DNA from: Candidatus Cloacimonadota bacterium
Lineage (GTDB): Bacteria > Cloacimonadota > Cloacimonadia > Cloacimonadales > Cloacimonadaceae
DNA: 23,575 bases
Assembly: GCA_023228285.1 (NCBI GenBank)
Contig: JALOBM010000034.1
Coordinates: 1 to 23,575 of the forward strand
Direction: 5' to 3'
This document shows positions 7,649-16,194 of the stretch, piece by piece. Each line of letters starts with the position of its first letter. Position 1 is the first letter of the stretch. Both the position numbers and the translations under genes were made by a program. Below the pieces are notes generated by a model. That model worked only from the letters and a program-made list of their open reading frames with translations. It did not search any database and was not told the DNA's origin.

Positions 7649-10513
7649 TTAGGCTGTCACGACACCACCAGCCGCCAAGACTTCCTCAGAACTAAAGGAA
7701 GCCGATGACTGCATAACCACGAGGTTCAGTACGATGAACTCAATCGCACGAGTTGGTTTGATGAAAACCGATACCCACAATTGATTGAGATCTCTTCTTG
7801 CCGCAGTATTGTTGGTTGCATCACAAACAACATTGAAAGCATCTAAACCACGACGAGCTTGAACGTCTGCCAAGTACGGGTTAATAAGCGTCTTGACTTG
7901 TGCCCATGTTGTTGAATCATTTGGCTCAAAGATGAACGATCGAAGTGTTTCGATCAGATTCTTCTTAAGGTTGATCAGCAACATTCTGACATTAACTCTA
8001 TCCAAAGCCGTGTCAGCTCTCTGTAATGTGCGTTGGCCAAACACCACAATGCCGTCATTCGGGAACGACACCAATGGATTAACAGCATTGCCGCTACCAT
8101 ATAATAAGTCGCGCTCACCTTGACTTGGATTGTATTCGACAGCCAATGGCGTGGTTAAAACGCCACGATTTAAACCGGCAGGAGCCATCCACTGTTCTGC
8201 GACATTCGCAGTGTTTGCAAAAACTCCAGCGACCTGTCCAGACGGCGGAACCCAAATGTTCTGGGCACTGTATTGGTCGTATATTTCAAGCCAACCCCAG
8301 TACAAGGCACCATAGCTACTGTTAATGGCCGATGATAGATCGGAAAGTAACATGCCGTTATGCCAATCGACAACTTGCTGTGGCCTCAATCCAAATGGTG
8401 GATCAACGATGTACAACACATCACCACGGCTTTCGCACAATTGTAGTCCCTGGCCAATAACTGCACCAGATGTCATACCAGGTATCACCAGCAAGCTAAT
8501 GTCGTATGTTTCAGAATTCTGTATGCCATACATGCCGCTCGAACTCGCAGAGTTACCAATTATGGCGGCATCAAGCTCGCTAGAATATGCTGGATCGGTC
8601 GGGATACCATTCGCACCGCCGCTGAACGAATGCTTTGATAATTGTGCTGGTTGTCGTGCCTCGTAAGCATTCGAGCCAGTTGTCTCATCAACATCATTAT
8701 TCAAGAACGATGGGCGATCTTCCCAATTTACAAAATCGTTTCCGTTCGCCCCACCAATCGATGTACCAGGATTCAGGACGTTAGCGATATATCTGGCATC
8801 GTTCTTGTCGAAACTGATGTTTTGGATGCTATCGGCAGTAGCGCCATCTGAATCAGTGATAACAAGCTGATATCTTGCTGCAGAATTACCAGCAATTGTC
8901 GTTTGTAGCGACAATGTTAATGTGTAATCATCTAACCAAGTACCGGCACTAGTAGCCACAAACCATCCAACAATGCTGGAAAAGTATGCGGAATCTAACG
9001 CACATTGCGAACCGTCTGGATCTGTTTCGCAAGACAACGGAACAGATGGTGTGACCTCTCCAGTATCAGGCAATGAAATACGCGTATCGTAAAATCCTCG
9101 GTACGCTTTAGTGTAAGGAGAAAGTATTCCAATCTCTTCAGCAAACATTAATGTCTTAAGATTGGAATATGTCGCCTTCATGTACAATTGATCGAGCCGG
9201 TGGGTGTCAGCTGTCACTATGACAACATGATCAATTCCACCAGGTGCAGTCAACGCAAATGAAGTGAAGTATGTTTCTCCAGAATATGTCCCATTACCAT
9301 CAATAGCAGCAGCAATCGTGGTTGCTGAAAGATTGGTACCGGTTGGTAGTGTGAAAACGATATTGATCGTATCGCTTCTGTCTGCTGGTATCACATCAAG
9401 CGAAATGCGATTGCTTGATGTGTTGATGAAATATGGACCAGCATCGGAGCCATACAAGTAGCTTCGTGGTATGTCGTAAACGTACTGTTGAACGCCAACC
9501 TCAGAAGCGAACGCACAAGATCCAGTAAGCTGAATTCGATCGCCAGCATCTTTGGTGCGTAATTGCGGATAAACTGTGTCGGTGCCATCGTCAACTGTAG
9601 TGGCAACAGCAATGTAGTCGTCGGCGGCAATAAGCGCATTGATCGCATTAACTAAATCTTCAGCACTTGTGTATGATGCAGCCGACATAGTGTGCGTAGT
9701 GCCAACGCCTTCAACCTCTACAATAAACTCTCTATTGTATGGCTTTGCAATGAATGAGAACATATCGTTCACATCAAGACGGCCATCGGTCACGACTATA
9801 TTGCATGTGAGGCCGTCACCAATTTCAATGTTTTCGCTTGTTCCAGGTATTTTCTCAGACAAAGTACCACTAGCCATGATGGCACTATCTGACGCGCGGA
9901 AAATCTTGAATGTCGCACCTTCGAGTGCGTACCCATCATTCGATTGACCGGTGATGAAAACGGTGAAGTTTTCGTCTGAACACCCTATATAGTTGTCGCT
10001 GAGATCGGTCTCGCCAGAAAATTGTAGTGTTGCGTCAGTAGGTCCATCTGTGACCGAGACACTTACATCAGTAAATGTAATGTTCTCAATTCCAGCGTCA
10101 TGGAATGTGACTGGCGAGCTAGCCGTTACAGCACGCATTGTGATTTTGCCGTAATCGATACCTGTGAAGACTGGTATGCGATTCCAGCCATTCAATCGAT
10201 TTCCTGATGTATCGATGCACACTTCGCTGAGTGCTTCGTCTTGACCATCTTGACATTCAATACCAACACGTATCACATATGCCTGATTACTATTTTCCAA
10301 GTATGCGAGCACAGCATACATCAAATAGCTTTCAACAAATGGCTCACCGAATGTATCGATGGCCGATTGTGCTGTACTCACAAAAGTTGGAGTATTCATA
10401 GGACCTTTTTTGGCAGTACCGACAAATGCTGCCCGAAGCGGGCCCGCACCACCAGTGACTGCACTAAGGTCTATTTCCCGTGGGTAAACACCAGGGCTCA
10501 AATATGTGGCCAT
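7649..10513 (-). CDS. Contractile tail sheath protein (T4 gp18-like), enlarged
   Basis: A 954-aa protein that forms the contractile outer tail cylinder. The N-terminus MATYLSPGVYPREIDLSAV and the block to about residue 85 (VGTAKKGP, AVLAYLENSNQAYVIRVG) are classic for the tail sheath family. The last ~250 residues hold the conserved core and C-terminal arm: GVLTTPLAVEYNPSQGERD, INDGIVVFGQRTL-like segment, RMLLINLKKNLIETLRSFIFEPND, then a C-terminal strand domain with KPTRAIEFIVL. T4 gp18 is about 659 aa, so about 300 extra residues sit in the middle (roughly residues 90-650), rich in Thr, Ser and Asp, and probably form domains on the outer face of the tail. The SD GGAG is 8 nt from the ATG. 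The following gene is the tail tube. Confidence 0.95.
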   Translation of the reverse strand: MATYLSPGVYPREIDLSAVTGGAGPLRAAFVGTAKKGPMNTPTFVSTAQSAIDTFGEPFVESYLMYAVLAYLENSNQAYVIRVGIECQDGQDEALSEVCIDTSGNRLNGWNRIPVFTGIDYGKITMRAVTASSPVTFHDAGIENITFTDVSVSVTDGPTDATLQFSGETDLSDNYIGCSDENFTVFITGQSNDGYALEGATFKIFRASDSAIMASGTLSEKIPGTSENIEIGDGLTCNIVVTDGRLDVNDMFSFIAKPYNREFIVEVEGVGTTHTMSAASYTSAEDLVNAINALIAADDYIAVATTVDDGTDTVYPQLRTKDAGDRIQLTGSCAFASEVGVQQYVYDIPRSYLYGSDAGPYFINTSSNRISLDVIPADRSDTINIVFTLPTGTNLSATTIAAAIDGNGTYSGETYFTSFALTAPGGIDHVVIVTADTHRLDQLYMKATYSNLKTLMFAEEIGILSPYTKAYRGFYDTRISLPDTGEVTPSVPLSCETDPDGSQCALDSAYFSSIVGWFVATSAGTWLDDYTLTLSLQTTIAGNSAARYQLVITDSDGATADSIQNISFDKNDARYIANVLNPGTSIGGANGNDFVNWEDRPSFLNNDVDETTGSNAYEARQPAQLSKHSFSGGANGIPTDPAYSSELDAAIIGNSASSSGMYGIQNSETYDISLLVIPGMTSGAVIGQGLQLCESRGDVLYIVDPPFGLRPQQVVDWHNGMLLSDLSSAINSSYGALYWGWLEIYDQYSAQNIWVPPSGQVAGVFANTANVAEQWMAPAGLNRGVLTTPLAVEYNPSQGERDLLYGSGNAVNPLVSFPNDGIVVFGQRTLQRADTALDRVNVRMLLINLKKNLIETLRSFIFEPNDSTTWAQVKTLINPYLADVQARRGLDAFNVVCDATNNTAARRDLNQLWVSVFIKPTRAIEFIVLNLVVMQSSASFSSEEVLAAGGVVTA

Positions 10514-10570
10514 TTATTAATCTCCGTTGTCGAGTAACCAAACTATGATAGATTTGCCGACAACTACGCA

Positions 10571-10614
10571 CAAGACAAAACAGATCGCAATTTCTTTTAT
10601 CGATCTTTGTCTTG
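10571..10614. repeat. Imperfect inverted repeat in the leader of the sheath gene
   Basis: Arms caagacaa plus agatcg (10571-10578, 10582-10587) pair with cgatct plus ttgtcttg (10601-10614), with a 3-nt bulge and a 13-nt loop. It sits in the 151-nt space between the 81-aa gene and the sheath gene. Without a U-tract on either strand it is more likely an RNA processing or 5'-stabilising hairpin for the sheath mRNA than a terminator. Apart from this and the sheath SD, I see no clear promoter in this gap. Confidence 0.45.
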
Positions 10615-10664
10615 ATATATATAATCACAAGCTAGCATATCGTACTGTACTGGTAGCCACAAGC

Positions 10665-10910
10665 CTATTTGTTTGCGGCCTTTTCACTATCGTGTAGAAT
10701 TTTTAGTTTTCTCTTTGTAGTCAGATTCGCTATTTGCGAATCGTTCAGAAAGCTCTTTGGTAGCCGAACATTTTTACCCGGCTGGAGATAGATTGTCTGC
10801 TCATGTAAGAAGAAGTCACCCCTTGGCGGTCTGACAGAAATCGGCACCATCTGATTACTGCAATTGTAAATCTGGACTACGTGATTTGCTTCTCTTGAGA
10901 GTTGTTTCAT
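10665..10910 (-). CDS. Small virion-like protein (81 aa)
   Basis: An 81-aa protein with no membrane segment. Residues about 12-70 read as a small beta domain: HVVQIYNCSNQMVPISV, then TIYLQPGKNVRLPKSFL. The same layout (xTIxLxxGKxVRLPxxF) is found at the N-terminus of the 612-aa tandem glycosyltransferase in this window (NTIHVRKGRRVRLPEFF), so the two probably share a domain. The gene is between the gp15-like tail terminator and the sheath genes and has an AGGG SD 7 nt from the ATG, which fits a minor structural role such as decoration or anchoring. The function is not known; the domain similarity is seen by eye. Confidence 0.7.
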   Translation of the reverse strand: MKQLSREANHVVQIYNCSNQMVPISVRPPRGDFFLHEQTIYLQPGKNVRLPKSFLNDSQIANLTTKRKLKILHDSEKAANK

Positions 10911-10928
10911 TTGCTTACCCTATTATTG

Positions 10929-10961
10929 GTGTCGATGATTATATTATTTACTTATCGACAC
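10929..10961. repeat. Hairpin between gp15-like gene and 81-aa gene
   Basis: gtgtcgat (10929-10936) pairs perfectly with atcgacac (10954-10961); two more pairs, one of them G-T, extend the stem inward. It lies in the 78-nt gap between two minus-strand genes. There is no U-tract on the minus strand, so an mRNA processing or weak termination role is possible but not shown. Confidence 0.5.
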
Positions 10962-10988
10962 GTAAGAATTGGAATTTTTGTATATTTA

Positions 10989-11840
10989 CTATGTCGGTTC
11001 GTAAAATGAACTTGTAGTATTACCGCGACTGACCGCCAGTATATCGTTTGTCGTCGCCTCTCTTATAGATGTAACATGACCAAGTATAGTTGGTACTATC
11101 AATTCTGGTAACGGTAGCCATGCCTCGGCTGTCATAGAAAATTCATATCGCGTTTTCGCCTTCTGATCGAATCCAGCTTCCTTTTCACTAGCATCAGCAG
11201 ATCCTTCATATCTGAGCTGAACACTACCTCGTAAATGCTGGTCACACATTACAAATTCTGCCAGCGGATTAAAACGTGGTAAAATCTGTTCGAGTGCATA
11301 ATCGGCCTCTCCCTTATATGATGCCCATACAGTAAGGGTATACTTCACTAAGAATGGTACTGGTCTCCTTATTAATGCTACACGATCCATTCTGTGGCTA
11401 GTATATCTCCTTGCCATAGCTAGTACTGGAGAGCTAAATTTTTGTGGATTGAATTCGTGGCTAATTCTACTAATAGAAGCCACAGGAAACTTAACTCTAC
11501 CATCCTTTAATTGATCTCTCCATATAAGAATGCTCTTATCACCGCCAGCTATCTTTATTCTCATAAATCGATATGAGTCTTTTGTCGGTATTCTTATCCC
11601 AGACCAATATGTTTTCATCGCCTCGTCGAGGGCGCGAAAACCAGGCATCAAAAATTCTTGAACATATTCTGGCTGCGTTCCTAGCGGCTCGCCCATAATT
11701 TTGCGGCCACCCTGAACATCACTACTCTGCGCAACACCGACTGGAATTCGCTCTATATATGGATTAAATTCTGGGCCAGGGACTGGGCGTGAAGTCCTTG
11801 TCTGCTCTAGAACATTCGGTGTAAATTCATGTATCGCCAT
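10989..11840 (-). CDS. T4 gp15-like tail terminator / sheath stabiliser
   Basis: A 283-aa protein; T4 gp15 is 272 aa and forms a hexamer capping the finished tail and joining it to the neck. The matching pattern is KYTLTVWASYKGEADYALEQILPRFNP (residues roughly 165-190; in T4, a similar hydrophobic strand followed by VEQILPYFQP) and later KTRYEFSMTAEAWLPLPELIV, which resembles the T4 strand ending in FEVNGWMYPP. The first 60 residues are Pro-rich and specific to this protein. The SD AGGTG is close to the ATG. Its place before sheath and tube genes and after the gp14-like gene is the T4 order. The call rests on pattern and synteny; no search was run. Confidence 0.68.
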   Translation of the reverse strand: MAIHEFTPNVLEQTRTSRPVPGPEFNPYIERIPVGVAQSSDVQGGRKIMGEPLGTQPEYVQEFLMPGFRALDEAMKTYWSGIRIPTKDSYRFMRIKIAGGDKSILIWRDQLKDGRVKFPVASISRISHEFNPQKFSSPVLAMARRYTSHRMDRVALIRRPVPFLVKYTLTVWASYKGEADYALEQILPRFNPLAEFVMCDQHLRGSVQLRYEGSADASEKEAGFDQKAKTRYEFSMTAEAWLPLPELIVPTILGHVTSIREATTNDILAVSRGNTTSSFYEPT

Positions 11841-11847
11841 CGTTCAC

Positions 11848-12171
11848 CTATCTCAAAAATGCCACTAAAGTACCTGGGACAGCCCCATTACAAGAGCCAG
11901 ATCTAGTGGCACCAATACGATCCATTAAATCTTTGAATTCCTCTATTATTCTATTCCTTTCTAATTCCTCAACCCAATCTTCGATTGTTAACGATATAAC
12001 AGATCCATTTTGTGTCTGCTTTATCGATACACTAATTTCTTTCTTATCACCAAGTCCTTCTAATCCTTTACGAATGTTATCTCTGAAAGAGCTACCAACC
12101 TTACCGGCCTGGACACCGAGATCTAAGCTAATTTGTCCAATCAATTCTCTGACATTTGTGAATTCTTTCAC
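11848..12171 (-). CDS. Unknown small protein of the neck module (107 aa, GTG start)
   Basis: The start is a GTG at 12171, directly after the TAA of the preceding gene; the SD GAGG lies inside the end of that gene, 5 nt from GTG, so translation is coupled. The protein is 107 aa, charged, with an alternating strand-rich section (EISVSIKQTQNGSVISLTIED) followed by an amphipathic helix (WVEELERNRIIEEFKDLMDRIG) and a glycine-rich end. No family is recognised. It lies between gp14-like and gp15-like genes, so it could be a tail-completion or chaperone-type protein, but this is inference from place alone. Confidence 0.7.
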   Translation of the reverse strand: MKEFTNVRELIGQISLDLGVQAGKVGSSFRDNIRKGLEGLGDKKEISVSIKQTQNGSVISLTIEDWVEELERNRIIEEFKDLMDRIGATRSGSCNGAVPGTLVAFLR

Positions 12172-12774
12172 TTATACCTCATCAGTATATTCTTCAATAG
12201 TTTCCACAATGTCTTGTGCTGGCCGTATATTAGTATCGCCAACTATCAACGTTGTCGAACATTTCAGATATAGCCAATTATATCTGAAATTACCAACCTC
12301 AGATGCATTGTCAATCATGAAATATTTTGGTTTTTGCTGTGATTTAGAATCGAACGGCAGTTCTATAAGGTCTCCAGGTCTAAATAATCTATTTGGATAA
12401 GCGGCGACAACTTGTTCAAGCGCAAATATAATTTCTTGTTTATTAGCGCAATCAACTCCCCATTGCGTTAACTCGTATTCCATTGGATTTGGAACAAAGA
12501 ACCCTTTAAAGCTAATTGGTTTCCAATATGTTGGGTTAGCGTCTTCATCGAACACTTTATCGTGATCCATATTGTCTGTTCTGACGTGAATTAAAACAGA
12601 CGCGCCATTAACTTGGATCATTTCTAGAGCAATCTTTTTCGCCAATGCAATATCTGGAGCATTCGCGTCTTGGACTTGATATAAAGGATTACTTCGCTCT
12701 ACGTCACTGCGAAAATCCATTTGAGATTGAGATGATAACGACTCATCATTCATGCCAGTAAAGCTATATATCAT
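12172..12774 (-). CDS. T4 gp14-like neck protein
   Basis: A 200-aa protein; T4 gp14 is 256 aa and joins the head to the tail with gp13. Matching pattern elements: a helix ending in ALEMIQVNGASVLIHVR (T4 has an ESIQMRGVECYYVPR segment at this place), FDEDANPTYWKPISFKGF, a stretch with WGVDCANKQEIIFAL, and RPGDLIELPFDSK, matching EGDLIYFPMDNS in T4. The C-terminal VGNFRYNWLYLKCSTTLIVGDTNI follows. The first ~40 residues are polar and probably flexible. The SD is weak (GAG). The next gene starts on the adjacent base. The assignment rests on recognised pattern and on T4-like order 13-14-15. Confidence 0.62.
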   Translation of the reverse strand: MIYSFTGMNDESLSSQSQMDFRSDVERSNPLYQVQDANAPDIALAKKIALEMIQVNGASVLIHVRTDNMDHDKVFDEDANPTYWKPISFKGFFVPNPMEYELTQWGVDCANKQEIIFALEQVVAAYPNRLFRPGDLIELPFDSKSQQKPKYFMIDNASEVGNFRYNWLYLKCSTTLIVGDTNIRPAQDIVETIEEYTDEV

Positions 12775-12781
12775 ATATTAC

Positions 12782-13309
12782 TCACATTGATAAAGGAATG
12801 TCGTCTGTTACTGGACTATCTCTTGGATCATTACCATAGTAGTATGGCCCAAAGAGAAGCGATGGAGTAATACCGAAAATTTCACCTTCTGGAACATAGC
12901 GTTTAACTGGTGGCGGTAATTGTTCTTCGAAGTTCTTCGCTGGACACCATCCCTGATCGAGAACTGCGCAGTCAGGTAGATTGTTCTCAACAGTATCGTC
13001 GCTTCCACCAAGGCTACGCAAAATACTGTAATAATCGGGCATTGGAGTACACGGACAATCAACATTATATGGCGGCAATACAAACCATTTACTGGTTGAT
13101 CCGTTGGACTGAGCATTATTTACCTGCCACTCTATAGTGGATCCTGGAATGGCGGCTAAAGCAACAGATAATTTTACATATGTGCTCTTACACATACGCA
13201 AGAAAGATAGACTTGATGTTGTAAATGACGCTTCTGGCTCGCAACCAGGTATAGCAACACTGTCTTGACCCACTACTTCGAGTTTATTGGCTATATAGAT
13301 TTGTCGCAT
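12782..13309 (-). CDS. Unknown Cys/Pro-rich virion-region protein (175 aa)
   Basis: I chose the ATG at 13309 because GAGG sits 6 nt upstream; a TTG start at 13342 would add 11 residues but has no good SD. The protein is 175 aa with six cysteines, including DCPCTP and WCPAKN, and a proline-rich end (LPPPVKRYVPEGE). It begins MRQIYIANKLEVVGQD, which looks like the start of a globular beta domain, not a signal peptide. No family is recognised. It lies between the gp13-like and gp14-like neck genes, together with another unknown gene, and so is likely a virion neck or head-completion accessory. Function unknown. Confidence 0.75.
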   Translation of the reverse strand: MRQIYIANKLEVVGQDSVAIPGCEPEASFTTSSLSFLRMCKSTYVKLSVALAAIPGSTIEWQVNNAQSNGSTSKWFVLPPYNVDCPCTPMPDYYSILRSLGGSDDTVENNLPDCAVLDQGWCPAKNFEEQLPPPVKRYVPEGEIFGITPSLLFGPYYYGNDPRDSPVTDDIPLSM

Positions 13310-13355
13310 GTGTAGCCTCATTTCAGCTATCTTATATTTCAATGCGACTTATCAG

Positions 13356-14207
13356 CTATATTATTCTTGCTTCAAACCTATCGGCCATTTTATTGATCTT
13401 ATCAGTCCACAGGGGACGACCATAAACTGAATCATATATCCCTAAAAATTCCTCGACTGTAGATGCCATACCAAGCAACTTATATTTCGTAGCAGCAAAA
13501 TCAAACACATCTTCTGGCCCAAACAATGTAGTGAGCTGTTGCTTTAATTGTTTTGAACTCATCGTATCGCGATGTGCCCATGTCACTGTAGCATCTGATA
13601 ACCATCCAGTTCTCAACCAAGGATTATCACAGGTTGCTATCTCTAGAACAATCAGATCAGGAATTCTATCATTAAGAAAACGTTCTAAGTTCGGACCTAG
13701 CCAACTCTCTGGCTTTATCGAGTTAATTTTAAATTTACCAATCATATAGTCAACAACTGGCTCTTCACTCTCACCTATATGTCCAGAAGAAACCGATCCA
13801 CGTAAGCCTTTGTGTTGAATTAACCGATCAGCTTTTTCCTTAATACTTCTTAGTCTAGCGATCGCCTCACCAGTTGAACTTGTTGTATAAAAATCGTCTA
13901 TATTGAGAATGCTCGCTAAATTCTTTTTACCAGTTTTGTCAATATCACTAGGAATTTGAATTCTTACTCTATCATCATCCTCTATTGTTACCATTATCGT
14001 CTGAGATTCTGACGTTAGTGCGTTCTGACCAGCCTCTACATAAACTATAGCATCGTCTGTAGGATTTTCAGCTGGTTTCATATTTGGTTTTCTGAAACCT
14101 ATTTTCGCGAGTGCTATCATTAGCTGTTCAGCTAAGGAATTCTTCAGTCTGGTGATGTCACCAAGCTCGGATGCAGCAGTGCCCTCTGATAACAATCGTA
14201 ATTTCAT
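13356..14207 (-). CDS. Unknown protein of the neck module (283 aa)
   Basis: A 283-aa protein starting MKLRLLSEGTAASELGD, with AGGA upstream of the ATG. Residues about 20-105 look like a small alpha/beta domain with a clear strand VYVEAGQNALTSESQTIMVTI; residues about 110-135 are a charged helix; the rest (FKINSIKPESWLGPNLERF, DLIVLEIATCDNPWLRTGWL) looks globular and aromatic-rich. There is no membrane segment and no recognised catalytic motif. It may be a structural neck protein or a late regulatory/assembly protein; the sequence does not decide. It is transcribed with the neck genes on both sides. Confidence 0.78.
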   Translation of the reverse strand: MKLRLLSEGTAASELGDITRLKNSLAEQLMIALAKIGFRKPNMKPAENPTDDAIVYVEAGQNALTSESQTIMVTIEDDDRVRIQIPSDIDKTGKKNLASILNIDDFYTTSSTGEAIARLRSIKEKADRLIQHKGLRGSVSSGHIGESEEPVVDYMIGKFKINSIKPESWLGPNLERFLNDRIPDLIVLEIATCDNPWLRTGWLSDATVTWAHRDTMSSKQLKQQLTTLFGPEDVFDFAATKYKLLGMASTVEEFLGIYDSVYGRPLWTDKINKMADRFEARII

Positions 14208-14223
14208 TTAAATCATCCTATCA

Positions 14224-14421
14224 CTACTTACTACTCTTGAAGAACGCATTAACACCGCTGATTGCTGCCGAACTTACAAAGAAAATAAGTAAAGTCAGAA
14301 ATGCTTTTGATGTTATTTCTGGATCGATATTGGTCCATATCATAGCCAGACCAAGTAAAGAGCTAATAACAATCGAAACAATACAAACTGCAAAGCACAC
14401 CTTGTTTAATGGACTCATCAT
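14224..14421 (-). CDS. Small two-helix membrane protein, holin-like
   Basis: A 65-aa protein with two hydrophobic segments, about residues 8-28 (VCFAVCIVSIVISSLLGLAM) and 40-60 (AFLTLLIFFVSSAAISGVNA), a short polar loop (NIDPEITSK) and a Lys-ending tail. GGGG lies upstream; the second of the two adjacent ATG codons (14418) has the better spacing. Size and layout fit small phage holins, which make holes in the inner membrane at lysis, but no lysin is next to it, and many phages carry other small membrane proteins. It is the only membrane protein seen in the neck/tail block. Confidence 0.6.
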   Translation of the reverse strand: MMSPLNKVCFAVCIVSIVISSLLGLAMIWTNIDPEITSKAFLTLLIFFVSSAAISGVNAFFKSSK

Positions 14422-14456
14422 ATACCCCGATCTTCTAAATTGTTAATCTTGTTTAG

Positions 14457-15218
14457 TTATGCTTTAATTATCGGCATAGGCTCTCCGAGATGCACAGCCT
14501 TCTCAATCAATGCTGCTTTTTCTTCTTTTCCCTCAGCAACAAGTGCTTCACCATCAAGTGCTAAAGTTCCACCATCCGGCATAGGCACTCCCGCGATTTT
14601 TCTGCGTGCACCGCCAACCATAATCTTGGTCTCAGCTAGCAACATCTCTGAAGCTAACATACGCGCTTGTGGACTGCGGAAATGTGTTATGGCCGGATAA
14701 TAAAGCACTGTTACTGGGAAAGCACCTTTTGGTGTCGGATAAAGCCTAATTAATTGATTATTCGGACCATCTCCGCCCTCGTTTAAAACATCCCAATGAC
14801 CAATAGTTCCAAGTATTTGTTGTGATGATCTTCTATATGCCTGTAGAAGGTAATAATCTGTTAGAATATTCTGTACACCAGATATATTTCCTATATTAAA
14901 CAAAAAGCTCTCAGCACCAAATACGTCATCTATACGTGTGGTAACTGGATCCCATTGGACCTCTTGAATCCAATATGCATCATCTGGCATGGGATATGTA
15001 GCGACAAGAGGCTCAGTATAAAACAATGCTAGTTTTTGTTCTCTTGGAAAATAACCACATATGAAGTCGCACGTAACTCGCAGTGCTATTTCAAATTGAG
15101 CTTCTGTTATTTCGACCGCTACAGCCGGATGTCCAAGTTGAGCTAAACAATATGCCTTCATCGGGTCGGCATTTAGCTTCAATACAACAGGAAGATCATT
15201 TGGTCCAACTATAGCCAT
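14457..15218 (-). CDS. T4 gp13-like neck protein
   Basis: I chose the ATG at 15218 because GGAGC is 7 nt upstream; an in-frame GTG at 15251 has no good SD. This gives 253 aa; T4 gp13 is about 309 aa and forms the neck with gp14. The N-terminal block KAYCLAQLGHPAVAVEITEAQFEIALR is typical of gp13-like proteins (a helix, then LGxPxVxVxITxxQ). Then follow the segment YPMPDDAYWIQEVQW and a region LIRLYPTPKGAFPVTVLYYPAI, characteristic of this neck family; the C-terminal third is helical and alanine-rich (KEEKAALIEKAV). It is first of the recognised neck genes in the transcript, and gp14-like and gp15-like genes follow. Assignment by pattern and synteny. Confidence 0.72.
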   Translation of the reverse strand: MAIVGPNDLPVVLKLNADPMKAYCLAQLGHPAVAVEITEAQFEIALRVTCDFICGYFPREQKLALFYTEPLVATYPMPDDAYWIQEVQWDPVTTRIDDVFGAESFLFNIGNISGVQNILTDYYLLQAYRRSSQQILGTIGHWDVLNEGGDGPNNQLIRLYPTPKGAFPVTVLYYPAITHFRSPQARMLASEMLLAETKIMVGGARRKIAGVPMPDGGTLALDGEALVAEGKEEKAALIEKAVHLGEPMPIIKA

Positions 15219-15285
15219 ATTAGTGCTCCATTCTGTAATATGTTTGAGCACTAATACATAATATCTTCATCAAGCTCTTTCTTAA

Positions 15286-15822
15286 TTATACCGGGAATGT
15301 CAAACCAGCGTCACCCCATACTATATTCTTATATGTGAGCCTGAATAGCTCTGGGTGACCACCAGACTCGTCGGTAATCGCAGATGCTGCAGTGTTTAAA
15401 AGACCACGCAATGTTGATACTTCAGAAGTCACAACGGAAGTCGGATAGCCGGTTGCACCATCCCATAATCGTGGACCTCTTGGACCGCTAAGGACTTCAT
15501 TACAATGTATCAGAGTTAATGCTGGTGCCGGTTGATCGCTAGGATTACTAGCAGCAGTATAGAATCCCTCAATCATTAGTAGTGATGGATTATTGCCTAT
15601 TTGTGGACGTACTCCAGCACCATTGGCGATGCTACCAAAACCATTGCTTAGCTGGTTTTGTCCGCCACCAGGGATTGGCAACGTGATTTGCGTCACTGGT
15701 TCAAGAGCATCATATAATTGAATGCTAAGACGCTGTAGATCTCTGACGTAATCCCACTTGCTATCATTACTACGTGCGGGAATTGTCCTGAAATAAGCGG
15801 TGAATGGTACTAAGGCTGACAT
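15286..15822 (-). CDS. Unknown virion protein leading the neck operon (178 aa)
   Basis: A 178-aa protein with an SD GGAG 7 nt from the ATG, the first minus-strand gene after the divergent gap at 15823-15909. It starts MSALVPFTAYFRTIPARS, has a Gly/Asn-rich middle (PGGGQNQLSNGFGSIANG) and ends in LFRLTYKNIVWGDAGLTFPV. Codon use is fairly G+C-rich, as for expressed structural genes. No family is recognised. Its place just ahead of the gp13-like gene suggests a virion component, perhaps head-completion or decoration. Function unknown. Confidence 0.78.
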   Translation of the reverse strand: MSALVPFTAYFRTIPARSNDSKWDYVRDLQRLSIQLYDALEPVTQITLPIPGGGQNQLSNGFGSIANGAGVRPQIGNNPSLLMIEGFYTAASNPSDQPAPALTLIHCNEVLSGPRGPRLWDGATGYPTSVVTSEVSTLRGLLNTAASAITDESGGHPELFRLTYKNIVWGDAGLTFPV

Positions 15823-15909
15823 GTTTTATCTCCAATTGTTGCCATAACTATCTTTGGCGGGCAAATATTTTTTAGATGTATTTGAAGTGGGAACCAAAAA
15901 GAGGATAAA

Positions 15910-16194
15910 ATGACTCACGACGAGATCAGAGCAGAATCATTCAATAAATTTTCAACAGCTCTGAATGAAGTCTTCCCCGGCATTAAATCTGAAACTGACG
16001 GGGATGTAATAACTTTTGATGATAATGCAGTTAAGGTCGAAATGTCAAGTAATGATATTTATGAAGGATATTTCGAAGTATCAAACGATATTTCTAATTT
16101 CGGTGCATTGTGGGGCATAAAGCCAGTCGTGTCAGTATTGATTACAGAAATATGTAGAGTAAGAAAATATAATCTGCTAAACAAATTAAGATAA
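15910..16194 (+). CDS. Unknown small protein on the opposite strand (94 aa)
   Basis: A 94-aa acidic protein on the plus strand with AGAGGA 5 nt from the ATG. It begins MTHDEIRAESFNKFSTAL; residues 10-60 are an alpha/beta pattern (FSTALNEVFPGIKSE then VITFDDNAVKVEMSSNDIYEG), ending with a basic helix (RVRKYNLLNKLR). The gene runs divergently from the neck operon and ends one base before the end of the next minus-strand gene. A promoter must lie in 15823-15909, but no convincing -35/-10 pair is visible. Small phage proteins of this kind are often regulators or host-takeover proteins; nothing here decides it. Confidence 0.7.
   Translation: MTHDEIRAESFNKFSTALNEVFPGIKSETDGDVITFDDNAVKVEMSSNDIYEGYFEVSNDISNFGALWGIKPVVSVLITEICRVRKYNLLNKLR

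Noticed and set aside
8125..8666. Several plus-strand frames inside the sheath gene
   Set aside because: They all lie within the unmistakable sheath coding frame and have no SD or protein character.
14171..14446. A plus-strand frame opposite the small membrane protein gene
   Set aside because: The minus-strand reading has two clean membrane helices and an SD; the plus frame spans gene boundaries and looks random.
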